Shown here piece by piece: positions 54,850 through 64,000 of a stretch of 64,000 nt of DNA. The notes under the pieces were generated by a model. It made no database searches. It saw only the letters and a list, made by a program, of their open reading frames with translations, and was not told where the DNA came from. The stretch lies in assembly GCA_025449115.1 (NCBI GenBank), contig JAHLKC010000117.1:62001-126000 (forward strand). The letters are read 5' to 3'. Position numbers and translations under genes: made by a program. This DNA is from Chytridium lagenaria. Its lineage: Eukaryota; Chytridiomycota; Chytridiomycetes; Chytridiales; Chytridiaceae. Within the stretch, counting starts at the first letter, position 1. Each line of letters opens with the position of its first letter.

Positions 54850-56855
54850 TAGATGGCACTAATCTTCTATGTATTTAATGTATTTTGTTGTCTCTTCCCT
54901 TTAATCTCATTTTTCGTGACGGGTAATTTGATCTCATTGCTTTTGGAAGCATGCAGCCCCGAATGGCGAAATCTTGTCCATCACCGGAACACCTGGACGG
55001 TGTTAGGATGTTTGGGGAGGAAGAGAGCTCTTAGGGTGCTGATCAAGCTGGTCTATTCGCTCACTTTGAGCTATAAAAAAAAAAACGGGAAATGCGAATA
55101 GATCCGAAAAAAAAGTTACAAACTCAACTCAACTTTTCTTTCGCTCAGCACCAACATGCTGGCCGAGCGAGAGCGTGAGGAGGCAACAGAGGAAGACGCG
55201 AGTGGCTACCGAGGCAACAGAGGAAGACGCGAGCGGCTACCGCTGCGAGCGTAAGAAGAAAAGGAGAAAAAAACCAAACCGGGATTTTTAAACCGACAGA
55301 AGCGAAAAAACCGGGGGAAACAAACAAAATGTGTAAGAACGGTGGCCCTAGCACCGTGCGAAAACACGTGCGCGACTCATGAGAGGAGAAAAGGATAAAA
55401 TCACAGAAAAAGGTGAATGATCTCGTTGCGCAAGAACAGAAAAGTCCCCTTTCCTCTTCCATGGCCCGGTTTCGTCAACCGGCTCCTTAGACTGTAGATT
55501 TTTACGAGCGCGCCATGCGTGTCCACGCTGGACCCAGGAGCCGTGCAAGTGATGCATCCAGTGATTCCCCTTTTTCAAGGCGCTCAGAGTGAGCTCATTA
55601 AATAGTTTGATATCAGGACCCTGGGCCGACCGACGACTCAAACAGAGATTAACTGTGGCGAAGATAAAGATTGTGACTTTAATATATTAATTATAGTGAG
55701 TTAAAGTGAAGTGTGGAGTAGCACTTTTTTAGAATGTTTAAACAAGTTTTGGAATTGCGGGATCAATCCTCGGTAACGTCGATCTGTGGATTAAATAGAA
55801 GAATCTCAATCTTGACTCCACTTCCTGCATTACGCTCTAATTCAGGTATACTTAATTGGAATTCTTTAATTTTACACCATCGGCTAGACGGGGTAGACGT
55901 ATTTTTATTTTCGTTATATATTTATCGAGAAACAAAATGAGGCGGGAATGAGCATTTACGAGGACGAACAACACAAATTGAAAGGTCGACGCGTGCGGTC
56001 CAACATTTAAGTGATCCTGCAATTAGGTAGTTGCAAACAAAGCAAAATGAACAGTAGTCTAGGCCTTTGCATTAAAGACTGCTCAAAAGATATTGAACCC
56101 CGGTATAAGTCGACCACGAGACAGAAACAAAGGTGGTAAACATCGTTGCGAGTACACCAAATGTCCTTCCAAACCCAAGTCCCAACTTTTTGTGGTTCTG
56201 AACAGTTTCCCATGCAGTATTCTTGCAATGAAAAGAAGGCCAAGGCACGTGTGGATGGCCAATGCAGGCATACCATTCAGCTCAGCGATCACAAAGGTGC
56301 TGACGACGTAAGGGCAGTTTTCGATGTAGCTACGGATGGTTTAGCGAGTGTGCATTATGAAGGCGGTAGGTCTTACTTTGCATGTGCGCGGATGGCATAC
56401 ACCAGAGACTTATACCTGCCCTTCATCACCTTCAGTTCGTCTAGTCAAAAGGGTCAAGTGATGTCAGATCATGTAGCTGGCTTTGTAAAAGAATAACTAA
56501 CGACTTAGTACCTTCACTCTTGTCACCGCTTAGCTCTGCTCTAAGAAGCTCGGCGGTTCCATCTCCTATGGGGACCTTCAGCTTAAACCGGAGGGCAATG
56601 ACGGTTGCTGTGAGCCACCAGTTAAGCCTGGATGACTAATTAGATCCGGCATGGATGGAATCCGAATATTACATCACTTCTGCCTGGCATAACTTACCCA
56701 TAGAATGGAACAGCCCAGAGGGCAACGCTGGGAACGAGGAACGGCGACGGCATTGTTTACTTTGGGAAGGAGAGGGCAGTAGTAGATGCTGTCGCTGGTA
56801 TTCTTATAAAGGAACGGTTGATCTTCTATTGGGTCGGTTGATGATCGGCAGGGTT
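54850..56855. other. 2-kb intergenic region, no supported gene
   Basis: Contains a 31-bp tandem duplication (55180-55241) and AT-rich stretches near 55680 and 55860-55940. Several frames of 60-115 codons on both strands lack domains or codon-pattern support. The part closest to 56861 is the 3' flank of the COX18-like gene. Confidence 0.5.
55180..55241. repeat. 31-bp direct tandem duplication
   Basis: Two adjacent copies, GAGGCAACAGAGGAAGACGC followed by GAGTGGCTACC, at 55180-55210 and 55211-55241; they differ only at one T/C position. No coding role apparent. Confidence 0.95.
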
Positions 56856-56860
56856 GTCAG

Positions 56861-58097
56861 TCACGTTTTCCTTTCTAATTGCGGGGAGGAATCCAGTGAC
56901 GTTGGTGTAGTGGGAGCAGAGGGAGGGGCAAAGAAGCGCGCGAGAACGACGTTTTGAGCCATGCTGAAAGAAGCCGAAGTTGCCAGTATAGCACCATGGC
57001 CTTCATCAAATACGTGTGATCCGCAACAGTAAGCCCATTTAATATACTCTTAATTCACGATACAGTATAAAGATTGAAGAAAGGGAATAAAGCAGGAGAT
57101 AGATGGGAGCAAGAAACGACATTAAACTTACCGATGGCACTTGCGTCGCAATGGGAATTGAAAGCACGGCGAGCATTGGAAAACGAATTTCAAAGCTCTT
57201 GACGAGTTGACGGACTTTTCACGCTACCGCTATCATCTATGGTTTAAATATTAATTGAGAGAGTTCAACTAATTCTACCTCAATATTGGCAAGATGAAGA
57301 ACCCCGACAAGCATCGGCAGCACAATGTGGATCAGGGCAGCAAGGTCAATAAACCAGGCATACCCTCTGTATTAAATCCAGGAACTGGACCGGTGGGGTT
57401 TAAAAAAAGGGAGTGGGAAAGCCGCCATTCTTCTCAAAGGAAAAAGAGACTGCGATGAATAAAGGAAGTTGTGTGAATGGCAATAAAAATGTCTTCCAAG
57501 GCTGGCAATCATAAAGCTTGTACACTTCTTTAACCTTGCTTTGAAACTGCAAAAAAAATAACATAAAAGAAGAGGAGACGTAAGAAAAAAACCACAGAAA
57601 CGTAGAATTAAGAGCGATAGAAAGTGGCCAAAACCTGAAGCTGCAGACTTTTCATTTTCTCGACTCCGTCCATAGCAAGTTGGGATCTACCCTGTCGCTT
57701 TATCGTTTCTTCCCAAGCTTGACGACCACCTGCGCTTTCAAAAGCCTTACTAACCGCCTCCGCTGGATAACTGCGATCGGAACGGTGCAAGCACGGAAAA
57801 ATACGGTCCCAACAATAATCGCACACCACCAAGGCACCCCATCGGAAAGATAGCAAGTCCAGAGTGTATAGCGGAGAATGTAGACTCTATGGCTCCAAGG
57901 GAAGCTCAGCCCATGACGTTTGTGTTCCCTCAAGTGCGCTCCCTGACGAGGAATACATTCGAAGGCCATGGCTCCCTGTTCTCGATGATCGAGGGATCTC
58001 TCTCGAATGAACGAAAAGGCGTGACGCTGTAGCATCCGATGTTGTAGGCGATATGTCTTGCACATGCGGTCCTCAGCAGCTCGCTTGCCAATTTCAT
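56861..58097 (-). CDS. COX18/OXA1-type mitochondrial inner-membrane insertase
   Basis: YidC/Oxa1/Alb3-family protein; the mitochondrial Cox18 branch exports the C-terminal tail of Cox2. Start MKLASELLRTACARHIAYNI (58097), Arg/Ser-rich without acidic residues at first, like a matrix-targeting sequence. TM1 region: YTLWTCYLSDGVPWWCAIIV followed by GTVFFRACTVPIAVIQRR, the family's G-x-P-W-W and R-x2-x-P-I motifs. After a slip near 57790: FESAGGRQAWEETIKRQGRS. Later exons: VKEVYKLYDCQPWKTFLLPF, TQLPLFIAVSFSFEKNG, then GYAWFIDLAALIHIVLPMLV, LHLANIE, RFPMLAVLSIPIATQVPS, and finally LYWQLSASFSMAQNVVLARF; stop 56861-56863. Introns near 57600-57550, 57280-57240 and 57130-57010. A slip falls in the T run near 57400. 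Confidence 0.85.
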
Positions 58098-58179
58098 CCC
58101 GTTCCAAATGCAAAAATTGACATGGACCCAGTCATTACAAAATCGAACAAAAGTTGAAGTCATTTTTCTTATAAAATAA

Positions 58180-58600
58180 ATTTCAGCAATTGGTAGTCGC
58201 TTGAATTACTCGGTTGCGTCATAAAGTTTTTGAGGGGTATTTGAGCGAGGTATCCACTGTGCTCGGATATCCTGTGAGCGGGTCCGTCAAGACGCAGATG
58301 GTGGTTGTCTACATACCGCAGATCATTCGGGCGAATCCGAGGCTGTTTAGAGCTTCGATGCCTTGTGCTGCTTTATAGAATCATAGCACAAGAGGGGATA
58401 ACCTTGCTCTGCATATTGGAAGATGACAGCTAAAAGCGAAACTATTGTAATATATCTATCTGTAAGTACAAGTTTTTATTATGCAACCTTTGTATCGCGT
58501 AAAGATATGAGTTGCTTTGTAATGGTCGCCATTCTTGTTGAATCTTTGGATTTGGGTTAGTTTCAAATGAAGGCAGTACGTAAATATATTTCAAAACGTA
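58180..58600. other. Unresolved stretch between COX18-like and SANBR-like genes
   Basis: Probably contains the 3' exon(s) of the SANBR-like gene (a minus-strand frame reads AARHRSSKQPRIRPNDLR near 58350) and its 3' flank. I could not fix splice sites. Confidence 0.35.
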
Positions 58601-60666
58601 CCTTCACATCTCTGTAAATATGCTGGCAATTTTTTTTGCGGTACTGCCTTTGGACTAACGGATAGGGGTCCAACTCCAACCGGCCCCGACATCATGCTGA
58701 TGGCGATATTAGATGATTCCATCCGTCTATAAATCTACATTACAAGTTTTAAAATATTCGTCACCAAAGTAATAAAAAGTCATACCCCTTCACTCCATTT
58801 TCCAAAAATCTTGATAAGTCCATCCCTATCATTCAATTTCGGCGGTTCATTTTGGTTTTTATCAGTGGGTTCTAATATATCATCCATATTCGCCAAGAAC
58901 ATTTGAAACGTTTCGGAGCTACAGTCAAAGTCATGCTTGGCTTTTTGACATCCCTCAATAGTGACGCGTTAATATCCCCAAATATGAGAACGTGGAATAC
59001 CTTGGAAAGGACAAAAGGATTAAACCGTAACTCTGTCGAATCGCAACAAGGGTATCGTCCCTTTTGACATTCACCCGGAGGGAAAACAATGTCAAGAGGG
59101 TGACGGAGACACGCGTTATAGTCAAATAGGGAAACCATGGATTCGCATGTGGAGCAATACATATGCGTGATTAATGCCCAAATTCTATGGTAAAGAGAAT
59201 TAAAGCATGCTTAGTGATAGGCCTTGATAGTGATACGTTAAACAAGCCAACAAACCTCCAGAAAACCTTCCTCCAAGGCTTCCACCGCGACAAGAGAACC
59301 AATATATTCATTAATGTCAAACTTCATATCTTTCTCGTGGATCATAAATAAATCTCCATAAAATCCAATAACGGCTGCCCATTCGGGCACGTAAGGTATC
59401 TTTCCAGATGCTTTGGTATATAGCCTGGCAATAGGAGCATCTTCGTAACGTAATGGGGACCATTTCGCATTTTCGAGGAAGACACAACGGTGACCGCATC
59501 ATTCGGGCCGACTGGAACAGCGTTGTCAACAATTCGTCCAATTTAAACATGTAAAGTTTACTAAATTGTTTAGTAATAATCGTTAAAATATCGAGTTTAC
59601 CTGAGCATTTTGTCTTTAGGATCGATGATGGTGGCGAGCTTATTTACCGAGAAGAGTTTGGCGAGCCTACATTGGATCAGTATGTTTAAAACCAGATATA
59701 AATCTACTTTGATAACAACGACTTGCTAATACAGCTCATATCAATCGGAACTTATTCTAGTTAGTTTTTCTCGCATTTGAATCCTCTAACCTTTCACAAC
59801 GTCGTTGATGTTATCATGGACATAGTGAGGCAAAAGGTCTCCAGACTGTGCATCTGCAAAAAGTTGGAGCTGATGAGTATGCTCACAGAAATTCTCGGTT
59901 CTTCAAAATGAGCGTAAGCGATAATATGCATAGTCCGTAGCCCACCTAATATTGGCTTTTGTTTTGTGATGAAGCACATCAGCCAGTCAAACACCTCAAT
60001 ATCGCAGTGCACATCGATTCGACTTGATTCCCATGCGTCCGCTCATTCAGGTAAGTCGAAAAGTATTTCATTTCTTTCAAGAGAAGATGGCGTTTACAGT
60101 AAAAGTCTTTTTGCTGAAAGGTATGAATGAGAATAACGTTCAGAATGTTGCCAATTCACCATTTCGATTCTCGTCAAAACATGAATAACAATGTCTTTTC
60201 GGCGTTCCACTTCCATCTTTTTATCGTGCGATAAGCCTTGACTATCATCTTGCCTGGTTCCTCTTTGTACGAGTGGAGCTTCTTGTGACTGCGAAAGAGT
60301 GTAAGATCCTGACTATATCTTGAGGTCACATTTGTCCAGTCGCAACAGTAGATGAGCCTTGTAGTGTGTCTGGAAGGTGCAGTTTTGGTCTCTCTTTTCC
60401 CGTCGCCGTTGCTGCTCAAACAGGTCATAACGGGAAGCTCCTCTTGTAGGCGACTCTTCAGCAGATTGTCAGTATCCTTCGGGATTGTCTTTGGACAAAC
60501 AAACCTCCTCGTCCCAAAGCCTTTTTGTGAATGATGGCGCTCTTGGACTCTGGAGCAAGTATGGGGATGCGATCTCTATCGGATGAGTTGGGATGGAACG
60601 AACTGGACTTGAAGATGCTTTACTGCTGGTCGGTCTCGCCTTGCTGATGCTCTTCTTCATTTTCAC
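58600..60666 (-). CDS. SANBR/KIAA1841-like BTB (DUF3342) protein
   Basis: Start MKMKKSISKARPTSSKASSS (60666), followed by a Ser/Pro/basic region. The diagnostic part is in middle exons: LLLKEMKYFSTYLNERTHGN at about 60085-60035, then IDVHCDIEVFDWLMCFITKQ (about 60020-59960), the conserved BTB-like motif of the DUF3342/SANBR family (VHCDVxIFxWLM). Further exons: CVFLENAKWSPLRYEDAPIA, IGFYGDLFMIHEKDMKFDIN with EYIGSLVAVEALEEGFLE, then a Cys/His-rich zinc-like block MYCSTCESMVSLF ... CLRHPLDIVFPPGECQKGRY and PCCDSTELRFNPF with GCQKAKHDFDCSS after a short intron (58985-58935), and NMDDILEPTDKNQNEPPKL. A terminal exon region continues YRRMESSNIAISMM (about 58735-58620). In vertebrates SANBR is a nuclear BTB regulator of class-switch recombination; the role in a fungus is unknown. 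Confidence 0.75.
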
Positions 60667-60669
60667 AAA

Positions 60670-61230
60670 ATGACAACAAACAATATGATTATCCTGGTAG
60701 TGATGAATATGACCTCTTGCAAGTTATTTTCCTGTAAAGAAGATAACAGATATGTACACGAAATGAAAGTTCTCCATTAAGCAAACACTGCAACAACCGC
60801 CATTCTTTCTGCCATGCAGGTACGGCAGACATGAACTGAAGTCGACAGCCACATATCTCTCCGCACACAAATCCAACTCGCACCGTCTATTTTACGACAG
60901 GGTAGTTTCAATAATTCTGTCCAGTCCTCGTACGTTCAAACCTCAGCCGTATCCAGGAGGACTCGAGTGATGACGATATCCCACAACATCAATTGACGTC
61001 ACATGCGTAGAAAATTTCAATAAGATTCTTGCGTGCCTCCAACCCAAAAAAGTGATATCAAAGCATCGAGCAGTCCGTCATCATTAGGCTTGTTAAACGG
61101 TTTGATCATCATCACCCGTTCGAAACTCTGTCGGTTACGTCCGTCCTCTGCACGATTCTCCATCTTCCACATTGGCCATCGCCGTAGCTGCCTAAGATGA
61201 AAGCACTCCAAGGACGTGAGTGGAGTCTAC
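60670..61230. other. Intergenic between SANBR-like and citrate synthase genes
   Basis: Divergent promoter interval. No supported gene; short frames at 60689-60883 and 61017-61211 on the minus strand have no recognisable features. The first exon of the citrate synthase gene (presequence) may lie in its right part, ending near the donor at 61214. Confidence 0.45.
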
Positions 61231-61291
61231 CTGCATCGTTCTTTTGTCATTGCTCCACGTCGAACTCATCCTTTCTTCTATCCGCACAGCA

Positions 61292-63363
61292 TCACCATAC
61301 TTGACCATCGCACTGGAAAGGAGCATCACATTCCTATTGAAGAAGGCATGTATATTATTTAATCATGTTTGCAATGTCTAATCATGCAAACAGATACGAT
61401 CGACTCCAGCATCTTTTCTCAACTCGGTCTTAGACTTTATGACAATGGATATTTGAATACTTCAGGTATTCTAATATTTTGTTTACCACGTTACATGTTA
61501 TATCGGGCTTTGTAGCCTGCAGAATAGGTACTGATCGCGCCTATTTCTTTCTTGTTTTCTCCGTTTAGTTTGCCGATCGTCTATCAGCTACATTGATGGT
61601 GATAAAGAATTCTGCGATACCGAGGTAAGTCGCGTTGTCATGCGGACTTTACAAGCTCATTGGTTTTTTTTATAAGGCTACGACATTGAGGAGCTTGCGA
61701 GAAGAGTTCGTTTCTCGAGGTATGTTTCAAGCTCGTTTGAATTCTGGATCTCATAGTTTCTTCTTTCTTTAGGTCTCTTATCTCCTCATTTTCGGTGAGT
61801 TGCCAACCGCACGTCAGTTTGAGACCTGGACCACCAGGGTTATGAGACCACGTACGTGCACGAAAACATGAACGAATACCTCAAATCTTTCCGTACGACG
61901 CGCATCCCATGGGTAATAAGCTTCGTTATGTTTCACATCTGCAACATCACGTTAAATTTCTGTTAGGCATGCTCGTCGCAAGTGTCTCTGCCATGTCCAC
62001 CTTCCACCCCGAAGCCTCCACCGCTCTTCACGGCGACCACATCTACGAAGACGAAGCAATGGTCAACAAGCAATCTTTCGTTCCTCGGTAAATCCCCACA
62101 CTGGCTGCCTGCGCCTACCTCATCGTATCGGCCGTCCATATGTGCATCCCTCAAACGAACTTGACTTTACCGGAACTTTTTGTATATGATGGATAAGCTC
62201 TCTGAAACAAGTTATGTTCCGAATCCTACACTGGCGAGGGCTTGGATATTATTTCATTTTGCATGCGGATCATGAGTTGAATTGTCGACGGCTGCGATGA
62301 GACAGCTAGGATCAACGGGGATTGATCCTTTTGTTTGTGTGGCTGGGAGCGCTTCGGCCTTGTATGGACCGATGCATGTGGCCCAACGAGGCTGCGTTGA
62401 GAATGCTTGAAGGTGATTAGCGAGCCGTGTTTGGAGTTCTCGTTTATTTACTATCGCTCTATAATTTGCAGAGATTGGGAGTGTAGAAAATATTCCTGCC
62501 TTTATTGCTGAGGTCAAAGCGAAAAGAGGAAACTCATGGGTTTCGGACATCGGTAGGAGAATGTGCTTCGTTTCCCTGCTTTGTTTGTTTCACTTTATAC
62601 TGTTTTGCTTTATTTATATCTGAAACCTAAAGTCATACTCATATTTCCCTTTTTTTTTATCATGACAGTGTGTATAAGGTGTGTTACTAGCCATTATACT
62701 CGTTAAGACTTATTGTTAACTGATGAATGTTCAAAACCATGTTTATAATAGTTTTACGACCCGGTATGTTTCTCTTTCTTGTTTCGTGCATTGTCTTCGT
62801 GATCGTTTGCTTAATTTTTAATTAACTTTCTTTACGTCACCAGCGTGCTAAGCTCATGCGAAAAATTGCGGACCAAGTTTTTGACGTGATGGGACGTAGC
62901 CCGCTTATTGACGTGGCCGTGGAGGTATGTGGCAGGCCAGACCACCGCATAATTTTTAACGGCATCCTTTTTTTTATTTTCACGAAATAAAGCTCGAACG
63001 TATCGCCCTCAGTGACGACTACTTCAAGACCCGAAACCTCTACCCTAACGTTGATTGTAAGTTCCTCCCCATCATTCACTACTAATCTCACTCCTTTCAT
63101 CAGTCTACTCTGGCATCATCTACAAGGCCATGGGCTTCCCCACCGACTTCTTCCCCGTTCTGTTCGCGATTGCGCGTACAGCTGGATGGCTCGCGCATTG
63201 GAGGGAACAGCTTCACGAGCGGATTCCCATTTTCAGACCAGCGCAGGCTTACGATGGTGTTAAACCGAGGACGTGGGTTTCAATTGAGGAGAGGGAGAAG
63301 TCGGATAAGGGGGCATTGAGAGCCGATGCGTTTGTGAACCCGAGGAAGAATTTGCCAAAGTAG
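61292..63363 (+). CDS. Citrate synthase, intron-rich
   Basis: Condenses oxaloacetate and acetyl-CoA to citrate (TCA cycle or glyoxylate cycle). The first certain exon reads [19 protein letters not shown] (about 61292-61348), then [32 protein letters not shown], and tiny exons [15 protein letters not shown]. Middle: [20 protein letters not shown] (61983 on), [35 protein letters not shown] with [20 protein letters not shown] and [13 protein letters not shown], holding the substrate-binding and catalytic His residues (HADHE; MHGG expected, broken by indels at 62370). C-terminal: CYDPR-type [40 protein letters not shown] (catalytic Asp region), [20 protein letters not shown], stop 63361-63363. 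At least nine introns, several about 50-60 nt. The presequence exon is not located. Confidence 0.9.
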
Positions 63364-63569
63364 TATAACGGCGATTGTGTCGTTTTTTTATTCTTGTCGC
63401 TATCACGTTAATTAATTTTCAATACATTTGTTTTGTTATGCTTATTTGTAACGGTGCATATGGCTTTTTCTTCGTTCACTTCTATGAAAAGTGCCTAAAT
63501 ATTTTCGTCCACTAATAATATTTTGGGTGCTTTGAGTTTAAAAGAGGCCCATATTATTTCCATAGTGTT

Positions 63570-64000
63570 TTAAGACGACTTCGGCTTGACTTTGAGTGAA
63601 AAGTCAATGTGGGGAACACTTTGGGTAACGGAGCCAAAGCTGAGCACGTCGACATCTAATAGAAAGTCAGCGTCTCGACATATCGCAAGTCAATAAAGGA
63701 TGAGAAATAAAGGACATAATCTGATATGATGTGTACCTGGTCCAAAGTACTCTCTAACATTATCCTCCGTCAAACCTCCACTTCCCTCCACCAAAAAATG
63801 TTTCTTTCCACCCCACCTCTCCTTCAACCTGTCGCTGCCGCAACAAACCCGGCTCCCTCAAAATTATCCAACATAACAATATCAGCACCAGCAGTAATCG
63901 CCTCATCCGCTTCAGCTTCATTCCGACACTCCACTTCAATCTTGAGCGCAAACCCTCCCACCTTTCTTGCAGCCTCAACGGCCTTCGTGATGGAACCGGA
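63570..64000 (-). CDS. Quinolinate phosphoribosyltransferase (C-terminal part)
   Basis: Nicotinate-nucleotide pyrophosphorylase (carboxylating), which converts quinolinate and PRPP to NaMN in de novo NAD synthesis (BNA6 in yeast). The gene enters the window at 64000, so only the C-terminal part is present: [58 protein letters not shown] (the conserved EVE and D-N motifs), then [20 protein letters not shown] with [10 protein letters not shown], an intron (about 63738-63640), and [20 protein letters not shown]; stop 63570-63572. One base is missing near 63825 (a T in GGTTTG is expected), breaking the frame between AATG and LKERW. It is convergent with citrate synthase. Confidence 0.9.

Noticed and set aside
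55145..55641. Overlapping minus-strand frames downstream of the sorting nexin
   Set aside because: They cover a simple duplicated repeat and low-complexity sequence; no domain.
1..64000. tRNA or rRNA genes
   Set aside because: I looked for cloverleaf-like B-box sequence and rRNA-like stretches by eye and saw none that I could support; a covariance-model scan would be decisive.

Overview
The window is nuclear DNA of an early-diverging, probably zoosporic (chytrid-like) fungus. The reasons are intron-dense genes with short GT-AG introns (often 40-90 nt), compact intergenic spacing, fungal-type enzymes (betaine-lipid synthase, SulP sulfate permease, Mdm1-type sorting nexin), and two families seldom expected in higher fungi: a Frizzled-like 7TM receptor and a SANBR/KIAA1841-like BTB protein. 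I cannot name the genus from sequence alone. Many clearly real proteins switch reading frame without an intron, often at or near short homopolymers. Most breaks therefore look like single-base indels of the assembly rather than biology, and gene ends given here are approximate where this happens.

Layout. 1-1.05 kb: 3' end of a multipass membrane protein. 1.4-4.4 kb (-): SulP/SLC26 permease with a STAS domain. 4.45-5.5 kb: AT-rich spacer. 5.5-16.5 kb: a Helitron-like mobile element. Its minus-strand Rep/helicase gene (zinc knuckle, DUF6570-like region, HUH Rep, Y2 motif, PIF1-like helicase) can be followed through seven exons from 12.92 to 5.51 kb. Two further uncharacterised multi-exon genes (13.07-14.5 kb - and 14.8-16.4 kb +) follow. 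Non-coding parts of all this, mainly introns, carry a 15-bp palindrome (CTCCCGA-G-TCGGGAG and base-paired variants). It forms separate tandem arrays of exactly 33 bp and 51 bp period plus a looser one, and I found no copy elsewhere in the window.

17.0-22.9 kb (-): an NAD(P)-dependent SDR reductase, a flavin monoamine oxidase with a C-terminal tail anchor, and an S9 serine peptidase. 23.0-27.9 kb (+): a long acidic/Ser-rich protein and a coiled-coil-like protein. 28.0-31.9 kb: three diverged copies of a GLYAT-like GNAT acetyltransferase, one inverted. 32.5-36.0 kb (-): BTA1, DGTS betaine-lipid synthase. 37.1-38.8 kb (+): an Eis-type acetyltransferase. 40.0-43.2 kb (+): the Frizzled-like receptor. 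44.3-45.9 kb (+): a secreted surface glycoprotein. 46.4-48.2 kb (+): a low-complexity protein. 48.65-50.1 kb (-): a PIH1-domain R2TP subunit, divergent from 50.15-54.84 kb (+), an Mdm1/SNX13-like PXA-C2-RGS-PX-Nexin_C protein. 56.9-58.1 kb (-): COX18/OXA1-type insertase. 58.6-60.7 kb (-): SANBR-like BTB protein. 61.3-63.4 kb (+): citrate synthase. 63.6-64.0 kb (-): C-terminal part of quinolinate phosphoribosyltransferase.

There is no operon logic. The genes are individually promoted housekeeping, signalling and lipid/mitochondrial functions. The coherent genetic unit, and the most unusual part, is the Helitron-like block with its intron-resident palindrome arrays.
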